A DNA stretch of 64,000 bases. Source: Brachynemurus nebulosus. Taxonomy: Eukaryota; Arthropoda; Insecta; Neuroptera; Myrmeleontidae. This document shows positions 26,540 through 38,515 of this stretch, piece by piece (within the stretch, counting starts at the first letter, position 1; each line of letters opens with the position of its first letter). The notes beneath the pieces were generated by a model, which was not told where the DNA came from, did no database searches, and was given only the letters and a program-made list of their open reading frames with translations. The position numbers and the translations under genes were made by a program. The stretch lies in contig JAPWDM010000004.1 of NCBI GenBank assembly GCA_035578155.1, positions 36,888,394 through 36,952,393 of the forward strand, read 5' to 3'.

Positions 26540-26905
26540 CTGCCGTGTCATACGAATGTCATGTATTTTGAGATACAACAATTACACGTAACAACGTTTA
26601 AAGGATTCTACTTAATTCCTAGTATATATATTGATAATAAAATTAATTAATTTGTTAATAATCTAGTGTATTTTTAAATTTTATTTTGATTGTCTCACAT
26701 TCCCTATTTCCTATATTTCCAAATAGTGTATTTATACGTTATTAAATCAGTACTGCAACGATGGATCAATAACGCATAATAAAAATCAATTATCTCAGAT
26801 ATTTAATAATGTCTAAGATAACTAAGATCATCTGATATTTTAATCAAATCAAGTTTTTTCAAAACTATCATTTCTGAGATACGTGAGATTGGTGTGACAC
26901 GGCAG
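26540..26905. mobile_element. Candidate TIR element, 366 bp
   Basis: CTGCCGTGTCATACGAATGT at the left pairs with the reversed right end CTGCCGTGTCACACCAATCT; similarity continues for ~30 bases. Outside the right end lies CCCTG, so the true TIR may start CAGGG as in hAT elements, but the left side does not confirm this and no 8-bp duplication was found. Confidence 0.5.
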
Positions 26906-27096
26906 CCCTGTATGATTTAATATTTTTAAAGTAAACGTTTAATCACATCATACTAGGATGCTAGAGATTATATGAGAAGAACAAAATTATAAATTCTAAC
27001 TGTATCATTTATAACGGTTACTTTTAAGTTAAATCATAAAGGGATGAGAAAGATCCAAAATTGATTTATCTCTAGAAATTAGCCCCCTTTGAATAT
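26906..27096. other. Short AT-rich spacer
   Basis: No feature seen between the TIR element and the giant palindrome. Confidence 0.5.
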
Positions 27097-27220
27097 TTTA
27101 GCGAATTTCGAAAACTCGAAATTCAGCTATTACAGTAGGTGTCATGACGCAATCTGAGTCCGGGACTATGGCAGAAATCTGTTTTGAGGTCCCTAGAATA
27201 CGAAAATGATATTCACTAAA

Positions 27221-27222
<2 letters not shown>

Positions 27223-27261
<39 letters not shown>
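27223..27261. repeat. (TA)n microsatellite
   Basis: TA tract in the outer part of F2; mirror of 33243-33291. Confidence 0.95.
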
Positions 27262-27263
<2 letters not shown>

Positions 27264-28169
27264 GTGTTCCCACGATAACTCTCGAACGAAACGTCTAACG
27301 CTTATGAAATTTTGTGTGCGGACTGGATTCTGAATTGGCTTGGCTAAGTTCGTTAGCCAGACACGTCGGATGCCCAGAAGTAGGTTTTCTGGCCATTTTT
27401 TATCATTCGATCCTATCATAAGGCAGTTAAATTTTTACATCGTTGAAAAGGAAAAAAAAAATTATGAAGAAAATATTCTTATAATTTTCTTTCTATTTTA
27501 AGTATTTTTCGAGAAAATGTAAATTTTCACTTTTATTCTTTCTTTGTTAGTCTAATAAGTAATTTATATTTATATCTCAGTTCTTTATAAAGTATAAAAA
27601 TATTTCACTTTTTTATTAAAGAATTTTGTGAGAACAAGTGAAAACTATTCACATATATGTGATATAACACACATACATGTATAGAGTTTTGTTTCTCATT
27701 TATTGCATTATAATTAGCATGGTTCTATCCCATGTTAAAAAATGTAAATTAAACAGATTTTCTAAGCTAATGTAATGAAGAATTTTTTTTTTTTTTATTG
27801 AATTTTTAAGTAAACAAGAAATTGAAGATTATGTTATGATATAAATATTAAATATGAAACAAAACAAACTATGTACAATGTACATATGTATGTACGGAAA
27901 AATATTTTGAATCGATTTTGAAAATTTTTCCACTAATAATTAATAATGTTAAAAAATTAAACCATTTCAAATGGATTTAAGGTATTTTATGTGAGGTCAA
28001 GGTTTTCGGGACCTAAAAAGGCCAGAAATTAATTAACCAATCGATTTTAAAAATTTTTTCACAGTTAGTAAGTTAAAGTATTTGAATTAATTAATTAAAT
28101 GATGTCCGCAAGAAGCTTACGGACTGCCATAAGTTATATGAGATCCTTAGAACCCTTTTCTTACTGTTA

Positions 28170-29525
28170 GAGTACTAGACTTGTATGAGTTTCGCCAGGA
28201 TTTACTGATCCCATAATTGTAAAAAATAAACTAAACGACCAATTCTAAAAATTTCTTCACTGTTACAGAGCTAAACTATTTTAGATAGATTTAGAATACA
28301 TTATGTAAGGTCCGCCAGGGTCCACAGGACCTAAAAGTGTCAAAAATAAACTAACTGACCGATTTTGAAAAGTTTTTCACTGTTACAGAGCTAAACTATT
28401 TTAGATAAATATCGATTACGTTATGTAAGGTCCGCCTCGGTCCATAGGATCCAAAAGTGTCAAAAATAAACTGCCTGATCGATTTTGAAAATTTTTTCAC
28501 TGTTACAGAGCTAAACTGTTTTAGATAAATATAGATTCCGTTATGTAAGGCCTGCCAGAGTCCATAGGATCCAGAAATGTCAAAAATAAACTAATTGACC
28601 GATTTTGAAAATTTTTTCACTGTTACAGAGCTAAACTATTTTAGATAAATATAAATTACGTTATGTAAGGTCCACCAAGGTCCATAGAACCCAAAAGTGT
28701 CAAAAATAAACTAACTGACCGATTTTGAAAATTTTTTCACTGTTACAGAGCTAAACTATTTTAGATAAATATAGATTACGTTATGTAAGGTCTACCAGGG
28801 TCCATGGGATCCAAAAGTGTCAAAAATAAACTAACTGACCGATTTTGAAAATTTTTTCACTGTTACAGAGCTAAACTATTTTAGATAAATATAGATTACG
28901 TTATGTAAGGTCTGCCAGGGTCCATGGGATCCAAAAGTGTCAAAAATAAACTAACCGACCGATTTTGAAAATTTTTTCACTGTTACAGAGCTAAACTATT
29001 TTAGATAAATATAGATTACGTTATGTAAGGTCTGCCAGGGTCCATGGGTCCAAAAGTGTCAAAAATACACTAACCGACCGATTTTGAAAATTTTTTCACT
29101 GTTGGGGAACTAACTATTTTAGATAGACATACATTACGTTATTTAGGGTCCGCCAGGGTCCATGGGACCCAAAAGTGGTAAAAATAAACTAACCGACCGA
29201 TTTTGAAAATTTTTTCGCAGTTACAGAGCTAAACTATTTTAGATAAATATAGATTACGTTATGTAAAGTCTGCCAGGGTCCATCGGATCCAAAAGCGTCA
29301 AAAATAAACTAACCGACCGATTTTGAAAATTTTTTCACTGTTGGGGAGCTAAGCTATTTTAGATACATATAGATTACGTTATGTAAGGTCTGAAGTGTCA
29401 GTAGGATCTAAAAGTGTCAAAAATAAAATAACTGACCGATTTTGAAACCTTTTTACTATTACCGAGGTAAACTATTTTAGATAGGTACAGGTTGTGTTAT
29501 CTGAGATCCACAACTGTCCTGCGGA
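28170..29525 (-). repeat. 120-bp satellite array in F2
   Basis: About eleven units with a period of exactly 120 bp over most of the array (for example 28741, 28861 and 28981 start identical phrases). Each unit has TGTTACAGAGCTAAACTATT, GATTACGTTATGTAAGGTCY, CAGGGTCCATGGGATCC and CCGATTTTGAAAATTTTTTC. Neighbouring central units are nearly identical, whereas units toward the ends diverge, as expected of homogenisation in array centres. Confidence 0.93.
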
Positions 29526-29559
29526 TGCAAATGCGGCGTAGAATGCTACACAACGGGTT

Positions 29560-29564
<5 letters not shown>

Positions 29565-29637
<73 letters not shown>
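29565..29637. repeat. (TA)n microsatellite
   Basis: TA tract between the array and the inner end of F2; mirror of 30983-31067 and the empty-site counterpart of the Tc1-split tract in F1. Confidence 0.95.
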
Positions 29638-29639
<2 letters not shown>

Positions 29640-29983
29640 CATAAAGTCCGCCTAGAATATACGGTCGAGCTGATTTTTTAATGAGGTCCACCGGGATCTT
29701 GCAGATCCGAAAACGCCAGTAATAAGCTATCGAACCGATGCTAAAAAATTTCTCACTGCTAGAGAACTAAATTATTTTAGATGGATACAACTATGCTGCA
29801 CAAAATTCGTTCGGGTTCTTGGGTCCCCAAAAATACCAAAACTAATTACCCAACCGATTTTAAAAATTCTTTTTCTCTTAGAAAGCTAAACTATTTTAAA
29901 TAGGTACAGGTCTTAGATGAGATCCGCCAGTGCCCAAGATTTGGAAATTCGCTATGTTATGCAGATGCTGCGACAGGGGTATT

Positions 29984-30637
29984 GTAAATATCAAGTCAAT
30001 ATTCAATTTATTTGTCACAAATAAATAACTTACTTGAATTTGGATTTTAGATATTTGTTATTTCTGCGACCCAGTCCCGTTCAGTGGGGAGACACGATTA
30101 ATACATCTGTGAAAGTGATGCAACAAAGCAGAGAGTAAAGAGCTGAATTATGTTTGTGCCAAATGGTTTTCAGCGTCTACACCATCATATTTGGGACAAC
30201 AGACTTGATAATTTATTTTTATGCTCCCAGTTTGATAAAATTGCTGGTGTTTAAGTAATAATTGGAAATAAACATATATATATAAAAAATATACAGTTCA
30301 TTGTTTTATCTCAAATAAGAATTTCTACTAACAAAGTAAACGAATAGTTTATTTCCAATTATTACTTAAACACCAGCAATTTTATCAAACTGGGAGCATA
30401 AAAATAAATTATCAAGTCTGTTGTCCCAAATATGATGGTGTAGACGCTGAAAACCATTTGGCATGCCTCATGAATTGCTTCGGGACTCGGGCCCTGGACC
30501 TATAGCCCCGGCTGCTCCCCTCTCCCGTCACGTAGAACTTGTGAGTGCTGATGTGGGTAACAGTACTTGGGTTATAAGTTCGAAGATCTAAATGATAAAT
30601 ACGTCATGACCTCATGATTTTTCCAATGGAAAATGAA
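29984..30637. other. Spacer of the giant palindrome with an internal hairpin
   Basis: About 650 bases between the inner ends of F2 and F3. It contains a nested inverted repeat: about 30160-30270 pairs with 30345-30464 (CCAAATGGTTTTCAGCG, TTGGGACAACAGACTTGATA and their complements), with a ~75-base loop. Next to it, 30476-30530 is a GC-rich block (GGCTGCTCCCCTCTCCCGTC) that recurs inverted at about 41718-41755, suggesting the end of another element. Confidence 0.65.
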
Positions 30638-30981
30638 AATACCCCTGTCGCAGCATCTGCATAACATAGCGAATTTCCAAATCTTGGGCACTGGCGGATC
30701 TCATCTAAGACCTGTACCTATTTAAAATAGTTTAGCTTTCTAAGAGTAAAAGAATTTTTAAAATCGGTTGGGTAATTAGTTTTGGTATTTTTGGGGACCC
30801 AAGAACCCGAACGAATTTTGTGCAGCATAGTTGTATCCATCTAAAATAATTTAGTTCTCTAGCAGTGAGAAATTTTTTAGCATCTTTTCGATAGCTTATT
30901 ACTGGCGTTTTCGGATCTGCAAGATCCCGGTGGACCTCATTAAAAAATCAGCTCGACCGCATATTCTAGGCGGACTTTATG

Positions 30982-30982
<1 letters not shown>

Positions 30983-31067
<85 letters not shown>
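30983..31067. repeat. (TA)n microsatellite
   Basis: About 42 TA dinucleotides preceded by GGCGGACTTTATGTA, which matches the GGCGGACCTTACATA of the 120-bp unit. Confidence 0.95.
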
Positions 31068-31071
<4 letters not shown>

Positions 31072-31094
31072 AACCCGTTGTGTAGCATTCTACG

Positions 31095-32300
31095 CCGCAT
31101 TTGCATCCGCAGGACAGTTGTGGATCTCAGATAACACAACCTGTACCTATCTAAAATAGTTTACCTCGGTAATAGTAAAAAAGTTTCAAAATCGGTCAGT
31201 TATTTTATTTTTGACACTTTTAGGTCCTACTGACACTTCAGACCTTACATAACGTAATCTATATGTATCTAAAATGACTTAGCTCCACAACAGTGAAAAA
31301 ATTTTCAAAATCGGTCGGTTAGTTTATTTTTGACACTTTTGGATCCGATGGACCCTGGCAGACTTTACATAACGTAATCTATATTTATCTAAAATAGTTT
31401 AGCTCTGTAACAGTGAAAAAATTTTCAAAATCGGTCGGTTAGTTTATTTTTGCCACTTTTGGGTCCCACGGACCCTGGCGGACCCTAAATAACGTAATGT
31501 ATGTCTATCTAAAATAGCTTAGTTCCCCAACAGTGAAAAAATTTTCAAAATCGGTCGGTTAGTTTATTTTTGACAGTTTTGGATCCCATGGGCCCTGGCA
31601 GACCTTACATAACGTAATCTATATTTATCTAAAATAGTTTAGCTCTGTAACAGTGAAAAAATTTTCAAAATCGGTCGGTTAGTTTATTTTTGACACTTTT
31701 GGATCCCATGGACCCTGGCAGACCTTACATAACGTAATCTATATTTATCTAAAATAGTTTAGCTCTGTAACAGTGAAAAAATTTTCAAAATCGGTCAGTT
31801 AGTTTATTTTTGACACTTTTGGGTTCTATGGACCTTGGTGGACCTTACATAACGTAATTTATATTTATCTAAAATAGTTTAGCTCTGTAACAGTGAAAAA
31901 ATTTTCATAATCGGTCAGTTAGTTTATTTTTGACACTTCTGGATGCTATGGATCCTGGCAGACCTTACATAACGGAATCTATATTTATCTAAAACAGTTT
32001 AGCTCTGTAACAGTGAAAAAATCTTCAAAATCGATCAGGCAGTTTATTTTTGACACTTTTGGCAGGCAGTTTATTTTTGACACTTTTGGGTCCTATGGAC
32101 CCAGGCGGACCTTACATAACGTAATCCATATTTATCTAAAATAGTTTAGCTCTGTAACAGTGAAAAAATTTTCAAAATCGGTTAGTTAGTTTATTTTTGA
32201 CACTTTTGGGTCCTGTGGACCCTGGCGGACCTTACATAATGTATTACATAATGTAAATTGGTCGTTTAGTTTATTTTTTACAATTATGGGATCAGTAAAT
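31095..32300 (+). repeat. 120-bp satellite array in F3
   Basis: About ten units of the same 120-bp sequence as in F2, in the opposite orientation. Lines 31381, 31621 and 31741 repeat nearly unchanged. The unit centre is the palindrome GGGTCCCATGGACCC. Confidence 0.93.
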
Positions 32301-33239
32301 CCTGGCGAAACTCATACAAGTCTAGTACTCTAAGAGTAAGAAAGGGTTCTAAGGATCTCATATAACTTATGGCAGTCCGTAAGCTTCTTGCGGACATCAT
32401 TTAATTAATTAATTCAAATACTTTAACTTACTAACTGTGAAAAATTTTTTAAAATCGATTGGTTAATTAATTTCTGGCCTTTTTAGGTCCCGAAAACCTT
32501 GACCTCGCATAAAATACCTTAAATCCATTTGAAATGGTTTAATTTTTTAACATTATTAATTATTAGTGAAAAAATTTTCAAAATCGATTCAAAATATTTT
32601 TCCGTACATACATATGTACATTGTACATATTTTGTTTTGTTTCATATATTTAATAATATTATATCATAACACTATCTTCAATTTCTTGTTTACTTAAAAA
32701 TTCAATAAAAAAAAAAAAAATTCTTCATTACATTAGCTTAGAAAATCTGTTTAATTTACATTTTTTAACATGAGATAGAACCATGCTAATTATAATGCAA
32801 TAAATGAGAAACAAAACTCTATACATGTATGTGTGTTATAGCACATACATGTGTATAGTCTTCACTTGTTCTCACAAAATTCTTTAATAAAAAAGTGAAA
32901 TATTTTTATACTTCATAAAGAACTGAGATATAAATATAAATTACTTATTAGACTAACAAAGAAAGAATAAAAGTGAAAATTTACATTTTCTCGAAAAATA
33001 CTTAAAATAGAAAGAAAATTATAAGAATATTTTCTTCATAATTTTTTTTTTCCTTTTCAACGATGTAAAAATCGAACTGCCTTATGATAGGATCGAATGA
33101 TAAAAAATGGCCAGAAAACCTACTTTTGGGCATCCGACGTGTCTGGCTAACGAACTTAGCCAAGCCAATTCAGAATCCAGTCCGCACACAAAATTTCATA
33201 AGCGTTAGACGTTTCGTTCGAGAGTTATCGTGGGAACAC

Positions 33240-33242
<3 letters not shown>

Positions 33243-33291
<49 letters not shown>
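33243..33291. repeat. (TA)n microsatellite
   Basis: TA tract near the outer end of F3, at the place where F1 carries a foldback insertion. Confidence 0.95.
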
Positions 33292-33293
<2 letters not shown>

Positions 33294-33417
33294 TTTAGTG
33301 AATATCATTTTCGTATTCTAGGGACCTCAAAACAGATTTCTGCCATAGTCCCGGACTCAGATTGCGTCATGAGACCTACTGTAATAGCTGAATTTCGAGT
33401 TTTCGAAATTCGCTAAA

Positions 33418-34627
33418 AAAGATAGTAAGAGGGTCTCGAGATTTGTTTTAGTATTGTATGTTACAAAAATATTCATTTAGACTAATGTTAATTTCCATGA
33501 AAATAAATACTTACTACACAAAAGCATTTTCAACTTGATATCCCAGTTGATACATTCAGTAATGAAGGCGTGAAAACTTTTGTCATGAAGTATATCCATG
33601 ACATTTCCAAGTGACATTTACGGTGAAAATTATCTGCATCGAGTTTTAATTTCGAATGGTTTGGGAACAGATTTTAATCTCTCACTTTATTTCAATTAAG
33701 TTTTGTAAATGACGTGGAATTTTTTGCTGTTGTTATCTGTTCGTTCACTAGATGACACTAAAATATTATGTATTGTTTTGTTTCTTTTTTTTTTCAATTA
33801 TTTTATTTAATTATTTTTAATGTTTAATTAAGAAGTACAACGTTGTTAAGCTCCATTTCTCTTCTCTTATATTTTTTATTTTTTTTTTATTATTTATTAT
33901 TTAAAATGGTTATAATGTTTTGTGTATATTTTTTATATAATACAATTAAAAAGATTATAACATAGTTACGCTTTAGGAGGGATTTAATTTCATCTATGTT
34001 GGTTGGTATTTTTACTTTATTACGGTTCTATTGGTAGAGGAAAATAACGTACGTTTTATGTTTATTTTAAATTTTTTTCTGATATTTATTAAATTTGCGT
34101 AGATAACGTAAGTATATGTAGCTGTAGAGTTAATATAAATATATTTAGATATAATTTAAACCAACTAATAGTGGTCTAACGTCACTAACACATGAAACAA
34201 AATGAGACGTACAATCTTAAGTTACTGTAGTTGCTCTAATATAAAACTAACGAAAACGAAAAGAGACAGAAAACTAGGTATGTATAATTTTGTTTCATTT
34301 GTTGCATTTCTTTGATGACGTTAGGTCATTTTTAGTTAACATAGCCTACAAAAAATACGAAAAATGTATATATGTTGATGTTATGTTACGGCTTTAGAAT
34401 TTTCCAATGACCATTTTTTTTAAGTAACGTACAATTTTTTCATGTTAAAGTGTGCAAAGGAGTTGCTCAATAGTTTTATAAATCATTATAAATTAAATTA
34501 GAATGAATTGGGGTAACTGTAGAATGGTTTTTGTAAAGTTAAATATTAAACACAAATATTTTATTCTGTTGTTATAAATAGTAAAAAAAATCGATACGTA
34601 TGGCATTGCATAGCTGTTAATATTTAA
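33418..34627. other. Intergenic, no recognisable gene
   Basis: AT-rich, with T-rich low-complexity at about 33770-33900. No gene or repeat family recognised. Confidence 0.5.
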
Positions 34628-34764
34628 CAGGGTTCCCACAGAAATTTAATTTTCAATTTCCCTGACTTTCCCTAACATTCCATGACGCATTTCCAAAACT
34701 TTCCCTGACTATCGACATATATAAAGTCATGATTTTACTTCGTGTAAATGTAAGAATAATAGTA

Positions 34765-35078
34765 CAATCGACTCTCGTTAATTCGAAACTCGAGGGACTC
34801 TTAAAATATTACGAATTATAGAGAGGTTCGAACTATCGCAGGTAACAATTTTAATTTTTTAAGCATTTGCGATGAATGAACTTGAATTTGTCTCAAAATG
34901 TACTTACAATCTTTCTGTCTCTTTTTCTCTGCAACTTTGAATTGTCGTGTGTTTGACGCCGATGAGTTCGAATTAACGCGTGGTTTTGTTACCTAGCAAT
35001 GAATGAAAGAACTTGTGATACCTTTGAATTATAGAGAGTTTCGAATCATCGAAGGTTTGAATTAACGAGAGTCTACTG
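34765..35078. mobile_element. pogo/Tigger-like MITE, 314 bp
   Basis: TIRs CAATCGACTCTCGTTAATTC (left) and CAGTAGACTCTCGTTAATTC (right, reversed) are flanked by TA (34763-34764, 35079-35080). This TIR type and TA duplication fit the pogo branch of Tc1/mariner. Additional TTCGAA words repeat inside. No coding capacity. Confidence 0.72.
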
Positions 35079-35187
35079 TATGTAGAAAGAAAAATACCTT
35101 ATTATTATTTAATACGGTCTTCACCATCTCCATAGCCGTCCTTATTAAAACTTAACTTACATAATTATGACATAAACTTAAAGGTAA

Positions 35188-36178
35188 CTCGCATTTACCC
35201 GCGGCTTCGCCCGCGTGGCAGTAGAAGGACTAAGCGGGTTTTAGCACACACTAGGTCCTCAGAAGTATGAGCACATCTTGCCCAAGGGGTGCCCCTACTT
35301 TTGATACGGCAGTGTACCACAACATTAAGTACACTACCGCGTCAAAAGTATGGACACACCTTGATTCAAGGTGTACCCATACTTTTGACGACGTAGTGTG
35401 TGCTGGAACTCGCTCAGCCCTTCCACTCGTGGCTTTTAAAATGACGACATCTAGTTCAAACGTATAAAATGTACTTTCATTTTCCCACAGGAATTTTCCC
35501 ACAGAAATTAAATGCCTTATCCGGGTAAAAAGTAGACTATAACATTGTTTTAACAATATGCAAACTTCGAATGAAGTCAGTGATCCTTTTTTTATCGTTT
35601 TAAATATATTTTCCCACGGGAATAAGACTTCTCACAGGATTCAGATATTTTCTCGAGGTAGAGAGTAGCCTGTGTCCTTTTTTATCCCCGCTGTAAAAAA
35701 TATGCAATGTTTAAAACCAATCTTCCATTTTTTTAACAGAAAGTTGTCATTATTTAATTGTTTCATTTTAAATACATTTTTCCTTTTGTTTATCGCTGTA
35801 ACAAACAGTGCTCGAACAAACTCTAAGAATCTTTTTTGTTTCATTTAAAATATATTTTCCCACAGAAATGAGATTTCTCACAAGAATAAGATGTTTTACC
35901 AGGGTAAAAAGTCGTCTATGCTCTTTTCCAACCCCTATGTTAACAATATTCGAAGTTTGAAGCCAATAATCCGCTTTTTAATAGTCAACTGTCATAATTT
36001 TCATGGATTTTCCCTCGGGAATGAAATATTTTCCCGGATTAAAAGATGGCTTATAAACGTCTCCGTCTCCCAAGCTATGTCTGTGCAAAGTTTCAAGTTG
36101 ATTGGTTAGGTCGTTGAAGCGTAAAAGCAAGTCAAACAAACAAACAAACAAACACTCAATTTCGCATTTATAATATTA
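35188..36178 (-). mobile_element. Helitron-like element, copy H3
   Basis: On the minus strand it ends with a hairpin CGCGG-GCGAAG-CCGCG followed by GGTAAATGCGAG and T, i.e. a Helitron 3' end with CTAG changed to CGAG. The other end has (CAAA)n at about 36134-36153 and TTTCGCATTTATAATATTA. Inside are several ATTTTCCCACRGRAATRAGA repeats. A group of hairpins at 35258-35399 is a later insertion. No Rep/helicase coding region. Confidence 0.6.
35258..35399. repeat. Back-to-back Tc1-type TIR hairpins
   Basis: Positions 35341-35390 form a palindrome: GTCAAAAGTATGGACACACC, a short loop, then its complement. Outer CACTAC/GTAGTG bases extend it to 35333-35399. A diverged version of the same palindrome lies at 35258-35308, and a small CAGTGTAC/GTACACTA hairpin lies between them. 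They look like internally deleted Tc1-type elements made of little more than their two TIRs. Confidence 0.65.
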
Positions 36179-36189
36179 AACAATGAATT

Positions 36190-36790
36190 TTTAACAATTT
36201 TAAAATCACCGCGACTGACTTCGTTTTAAAATTCCTTTCCCTGTTTCAACCGCCTAAGGGATGAATTTTTAAAAGCACTGAAACTTTTGTGCTTAAACCA
36301 TAACTCAACACCAACTCCAATATTTCTAACTCGAAAAATTACAGATTTTTATGATAATTTTCATCCCCAACTTTACCCCCTCAGGCGGTGAATTTCCAAA
36401 AATCCCTTCCTAGTGCTCACCTACGTTATATAATTCCTGTTCAAAATTTCACATTTTTAGGTGACAGACTTCCACTTAAGGTTTCTTTCCCTGTTTCAAC
36501 CCCCTAAGGGATGAATTTGTAAAAGCACTGAAACTTTTTTATCCAAACCAGTAACCTAACACCAATTTCCATATTTCTAACTCAAAAAATTACAGATTTC
36601 TATGAAAAATTTCATCCTCTATTTTACCCCCTTACTGGGTAAATTTCCAAAAATCCTTAGTGCTCACCTACGTTATATAAGAAATCCCTGTTCAAAATTT
36701 CACGTTTCTAGGCCCAGCGGTTTGGGCTGTGCGTTGATTGATCGATCAGTCAGTCAGTCAGTCAGTCAATCAGTCAGTTTTGATTTTTAT
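36190..36790 (+). repeat. Dispersed retroposon-like repeat with internal duplication
   Basis: Two related ~130-bp segments (about 36230-36360 and 36480-36615) share CCTTTCCCTGTTTCAACC, CTAAGGGATGAATTT and AAAGCACTGAAACTTTT. The repeat ends with TTGGGCTGTGCGTTGATTGA and a CAGT-rich run (36745-36778). A shorter relative is at 5262-5416. No coding region. Confidence 0.6.
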
Positions 36791-37329
36791 TTATATATAG
36801 ATGACAAGTAACAAAAAACTCTTACAAAAATTCAGTACGATTACACTAAAAATCGAAATGTTGGATGTTTTCTAAAATTCAGAGATTATATCGCAACAAT
36901 ATTCTAATTTCTATAAAAAAAAAAAAAAACGCGCGCTTCTTATAGTTTTACAAGAGTTTCCCTGATTTATCTTGATTTTGACCAATTTTCCATGACTTTC
37001 GGCTTATTTTCACTACCTCCTCTGACTTTCCATGACTGTGAAACAATTTCCCTGACTTTCTATGACTGTGAATTAATTTCCCTGACTTTCCATGACTTTT
37101 CCTAACTTTCCAGGTCTGTGGGAACCCTGTTTAATCTATTCATATTTTTAACGTTAATTTTCCTTGTAAATTTTAATTTTGACACAAAATTGTGAACTAC
37201 TCTGCACTTTTCCGAAAAAAGGGCTAAAAGCGTACCCGCTCAAAACTATTTTAAAGTCTAGTTCTTATATAACAGTTTAATAGTCTAATACTTAATAAGT
37301 GGTAAGATCAGAATTACGAACAAATCTAT

Positions 37330-37440
37330 ATTAATATAATAAAATTTGTTTGTATGTCCGAAGTAAACTCAAAAAGTATTGAGCCGACTTTAAAATTTTT
37401 TTCACTGTTTAGCAGTTAAACTATTCTAGATTATGAGGTA
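37330..37440 (-). repeat. Degenerate 120-bp satellite unit
   Basis: AAACTCAAAAAGTATTGAGC followed by TTTTTTTCACTGTTTAGCAG and AAACTATTCTAGAT matches the family unit in F2 orientation. It is continued at 38516-38850 on the far side of an inserted TIR element. Confidence 0.55.
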
Positions 37441-38515
37441 TCCTGGACGCGTATTTTCGTTTACGTCTTCAATAGGAGGCATTGTTGCTTTGAAACCCAC
37501 ACGGTTTTGTAACGTTAGCTCCTCTACCAAATACCTGTCTAGTCCAAGTCCCCCGTTCTCTAAACGCGTACGGGTTTGTAACGCACATTGTTCTTTCAAA
37601 CACGTATTTAAGGAAATGCTATAATTAGAAGGTTAGTGATTAACGTTGGCAGCCAACACTAATAGTCATAAAGGTTACACATTTGTGCCTAGTACAAAAA
37701 TTGCCACAGAGGGTCTGGTGAGTAAAAAAAGGTAAATCTTTATCTTTAGATTTTTTAATGTGAGTACCCGCTTTGGAGAGAATAAAATATTGTAAGCTTA
37801 CACTCAAATTTAAGATTTTACTCACTATTTACATGGATTTTTCTGACCTACGAATTTTTCCAAATATTTAAATTGAATTTATATGTCTAATGTAGCTTTT
37901 ATAAACTTTTATAAAGAATCACGTCATCGACAACGAAAAGGTATATATAAGCTCTAATAATTCAAAAAAATTATTACGAGATGAATTTAATAATGTCAAT
38001 TTTTTGGTAAATCAGTTTTTACTTGAAGATGACGAGACCATAAGTGAAGAATTAGGCCAAAAAGAAAAAATTAAAGTGTTTTTAAGATATGTCAGAAAAT
38101 ATTGGATTTTATTGTTTGTAAAAGTTCTGTTATTTCTTGTTCACAATCGTCTGATTTAATTGGTTTGTATATTATAGTACTGACATAAGTTTTTTTTTTT
38201 TTCATTATTGTTTTCATTTTTTTGTAATTTTTTTTTTTTTTTACTGGGCAATAGAAAGTATTTCGTCAGTAGTTTGGACATTAATTTCTTGGGCTGCAAT
38301 CCAAGCTTTTTGTTAGATTTGCAAAACTACCTTTCTAATCATCGGGTTCCCTTGAATACGTGTTTGAAAGAACAGTCTGCATTACAAACCCGTGTGCGTC
38401 TAGAGGACGGGAGACTTGAGTTGTACACGTGTTTCGAGCGTTACAAAACCGTGCGGGTTTCAAAGTAACGGTGCCTCCTACTGAACACGCAAACGGAAAT
38501 ACGCATCCTGGACGG
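37441..38515. mobile_element. Long-TIR element, 1.07 kb
   Basis: About 190-bp inverted repeats: 37441-37633 pairs with 38326-38515 (shared GCGTATTTYCGTTTRCGT, GAAACCCRCACGGTTTTGTA and TTCTTTCAAACACGTATT). The arms are CpG-rich, the interior AT-rich with no transposase. It splits degenerate 120-bp units. Long TIRs suggest a Mutator-like or foldback element; no target duplication was resolved. Confidence 0.65.

Larger units (their letters stand above)
27097..29983 (-). mobile_element. Repeat family F, copy F2 (left arm of the 6.3-kb palindrome)
   Basis: The minus-strand copy of the family. Its outer end is TTTTAGCGAATTTCGAAAAC and its inner end is GCTGCGACAGGGGTATT. It carries a (TA)n tract near the outer end, a unique AT-rich part, a ~1.35-kb array of 120-bp units, a second TA tract and the inner terminal part. 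By eye it matches F3 almost base for base over long stretches (for example 29330-29560 against 31075-31300). It lacks the Tc1, SINE and foldback insertions of F1. No open frame beyond TA-driven ones. Confidence 0.75.
30638..33417 (+). mobile_element. Repeat family F, copy F3 (right arm of the 6.3-kb palindrome)
   Basis: The plus-strand copy from AATACCCCTGTCGCAGCATC to CGAAATTCGCTAAAA. Order: inner terminal part, (TA)n, 120-bp array, unique AT-rich part, second (TA)n, outer end. It differs from F2 by small changes such as a ~22-base local duplication at about 32060-32085 inside one unit. It is the cleanest, uninterrupted version of the family in the window. Confidence 0.78.
34628..37129. mobile_element. 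Composite TIR element (hAT-like ends), 2.5 kb
   Basis: It begins CAGGGTTCCCACAGA and ends TCTGTGGGAACCCTG, a perfect 15-bp inverted terminus of hAT type. TTCCCTGACTTTCC phrases repeat near both ends. Only TTTAA is shared by the immediate flanks (34623-34627, 37130-37134), not a clear 8-bp duplication, so the superfamily is uncertain. It contains a pogo-like MITE, a Helitron and a dispersed repeat as later passengers. No transposase. Confidence 0.6.

Noticed and set aside
27216..27419. A 67-residue minus-strand frame, seen again on the plus strand at 33084-33416
   Set aside because: It is duplicated only because the region is in both arms of the palindrome; it runs into a TA tract and has no domain. 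Copy F1 does not keep the frame.
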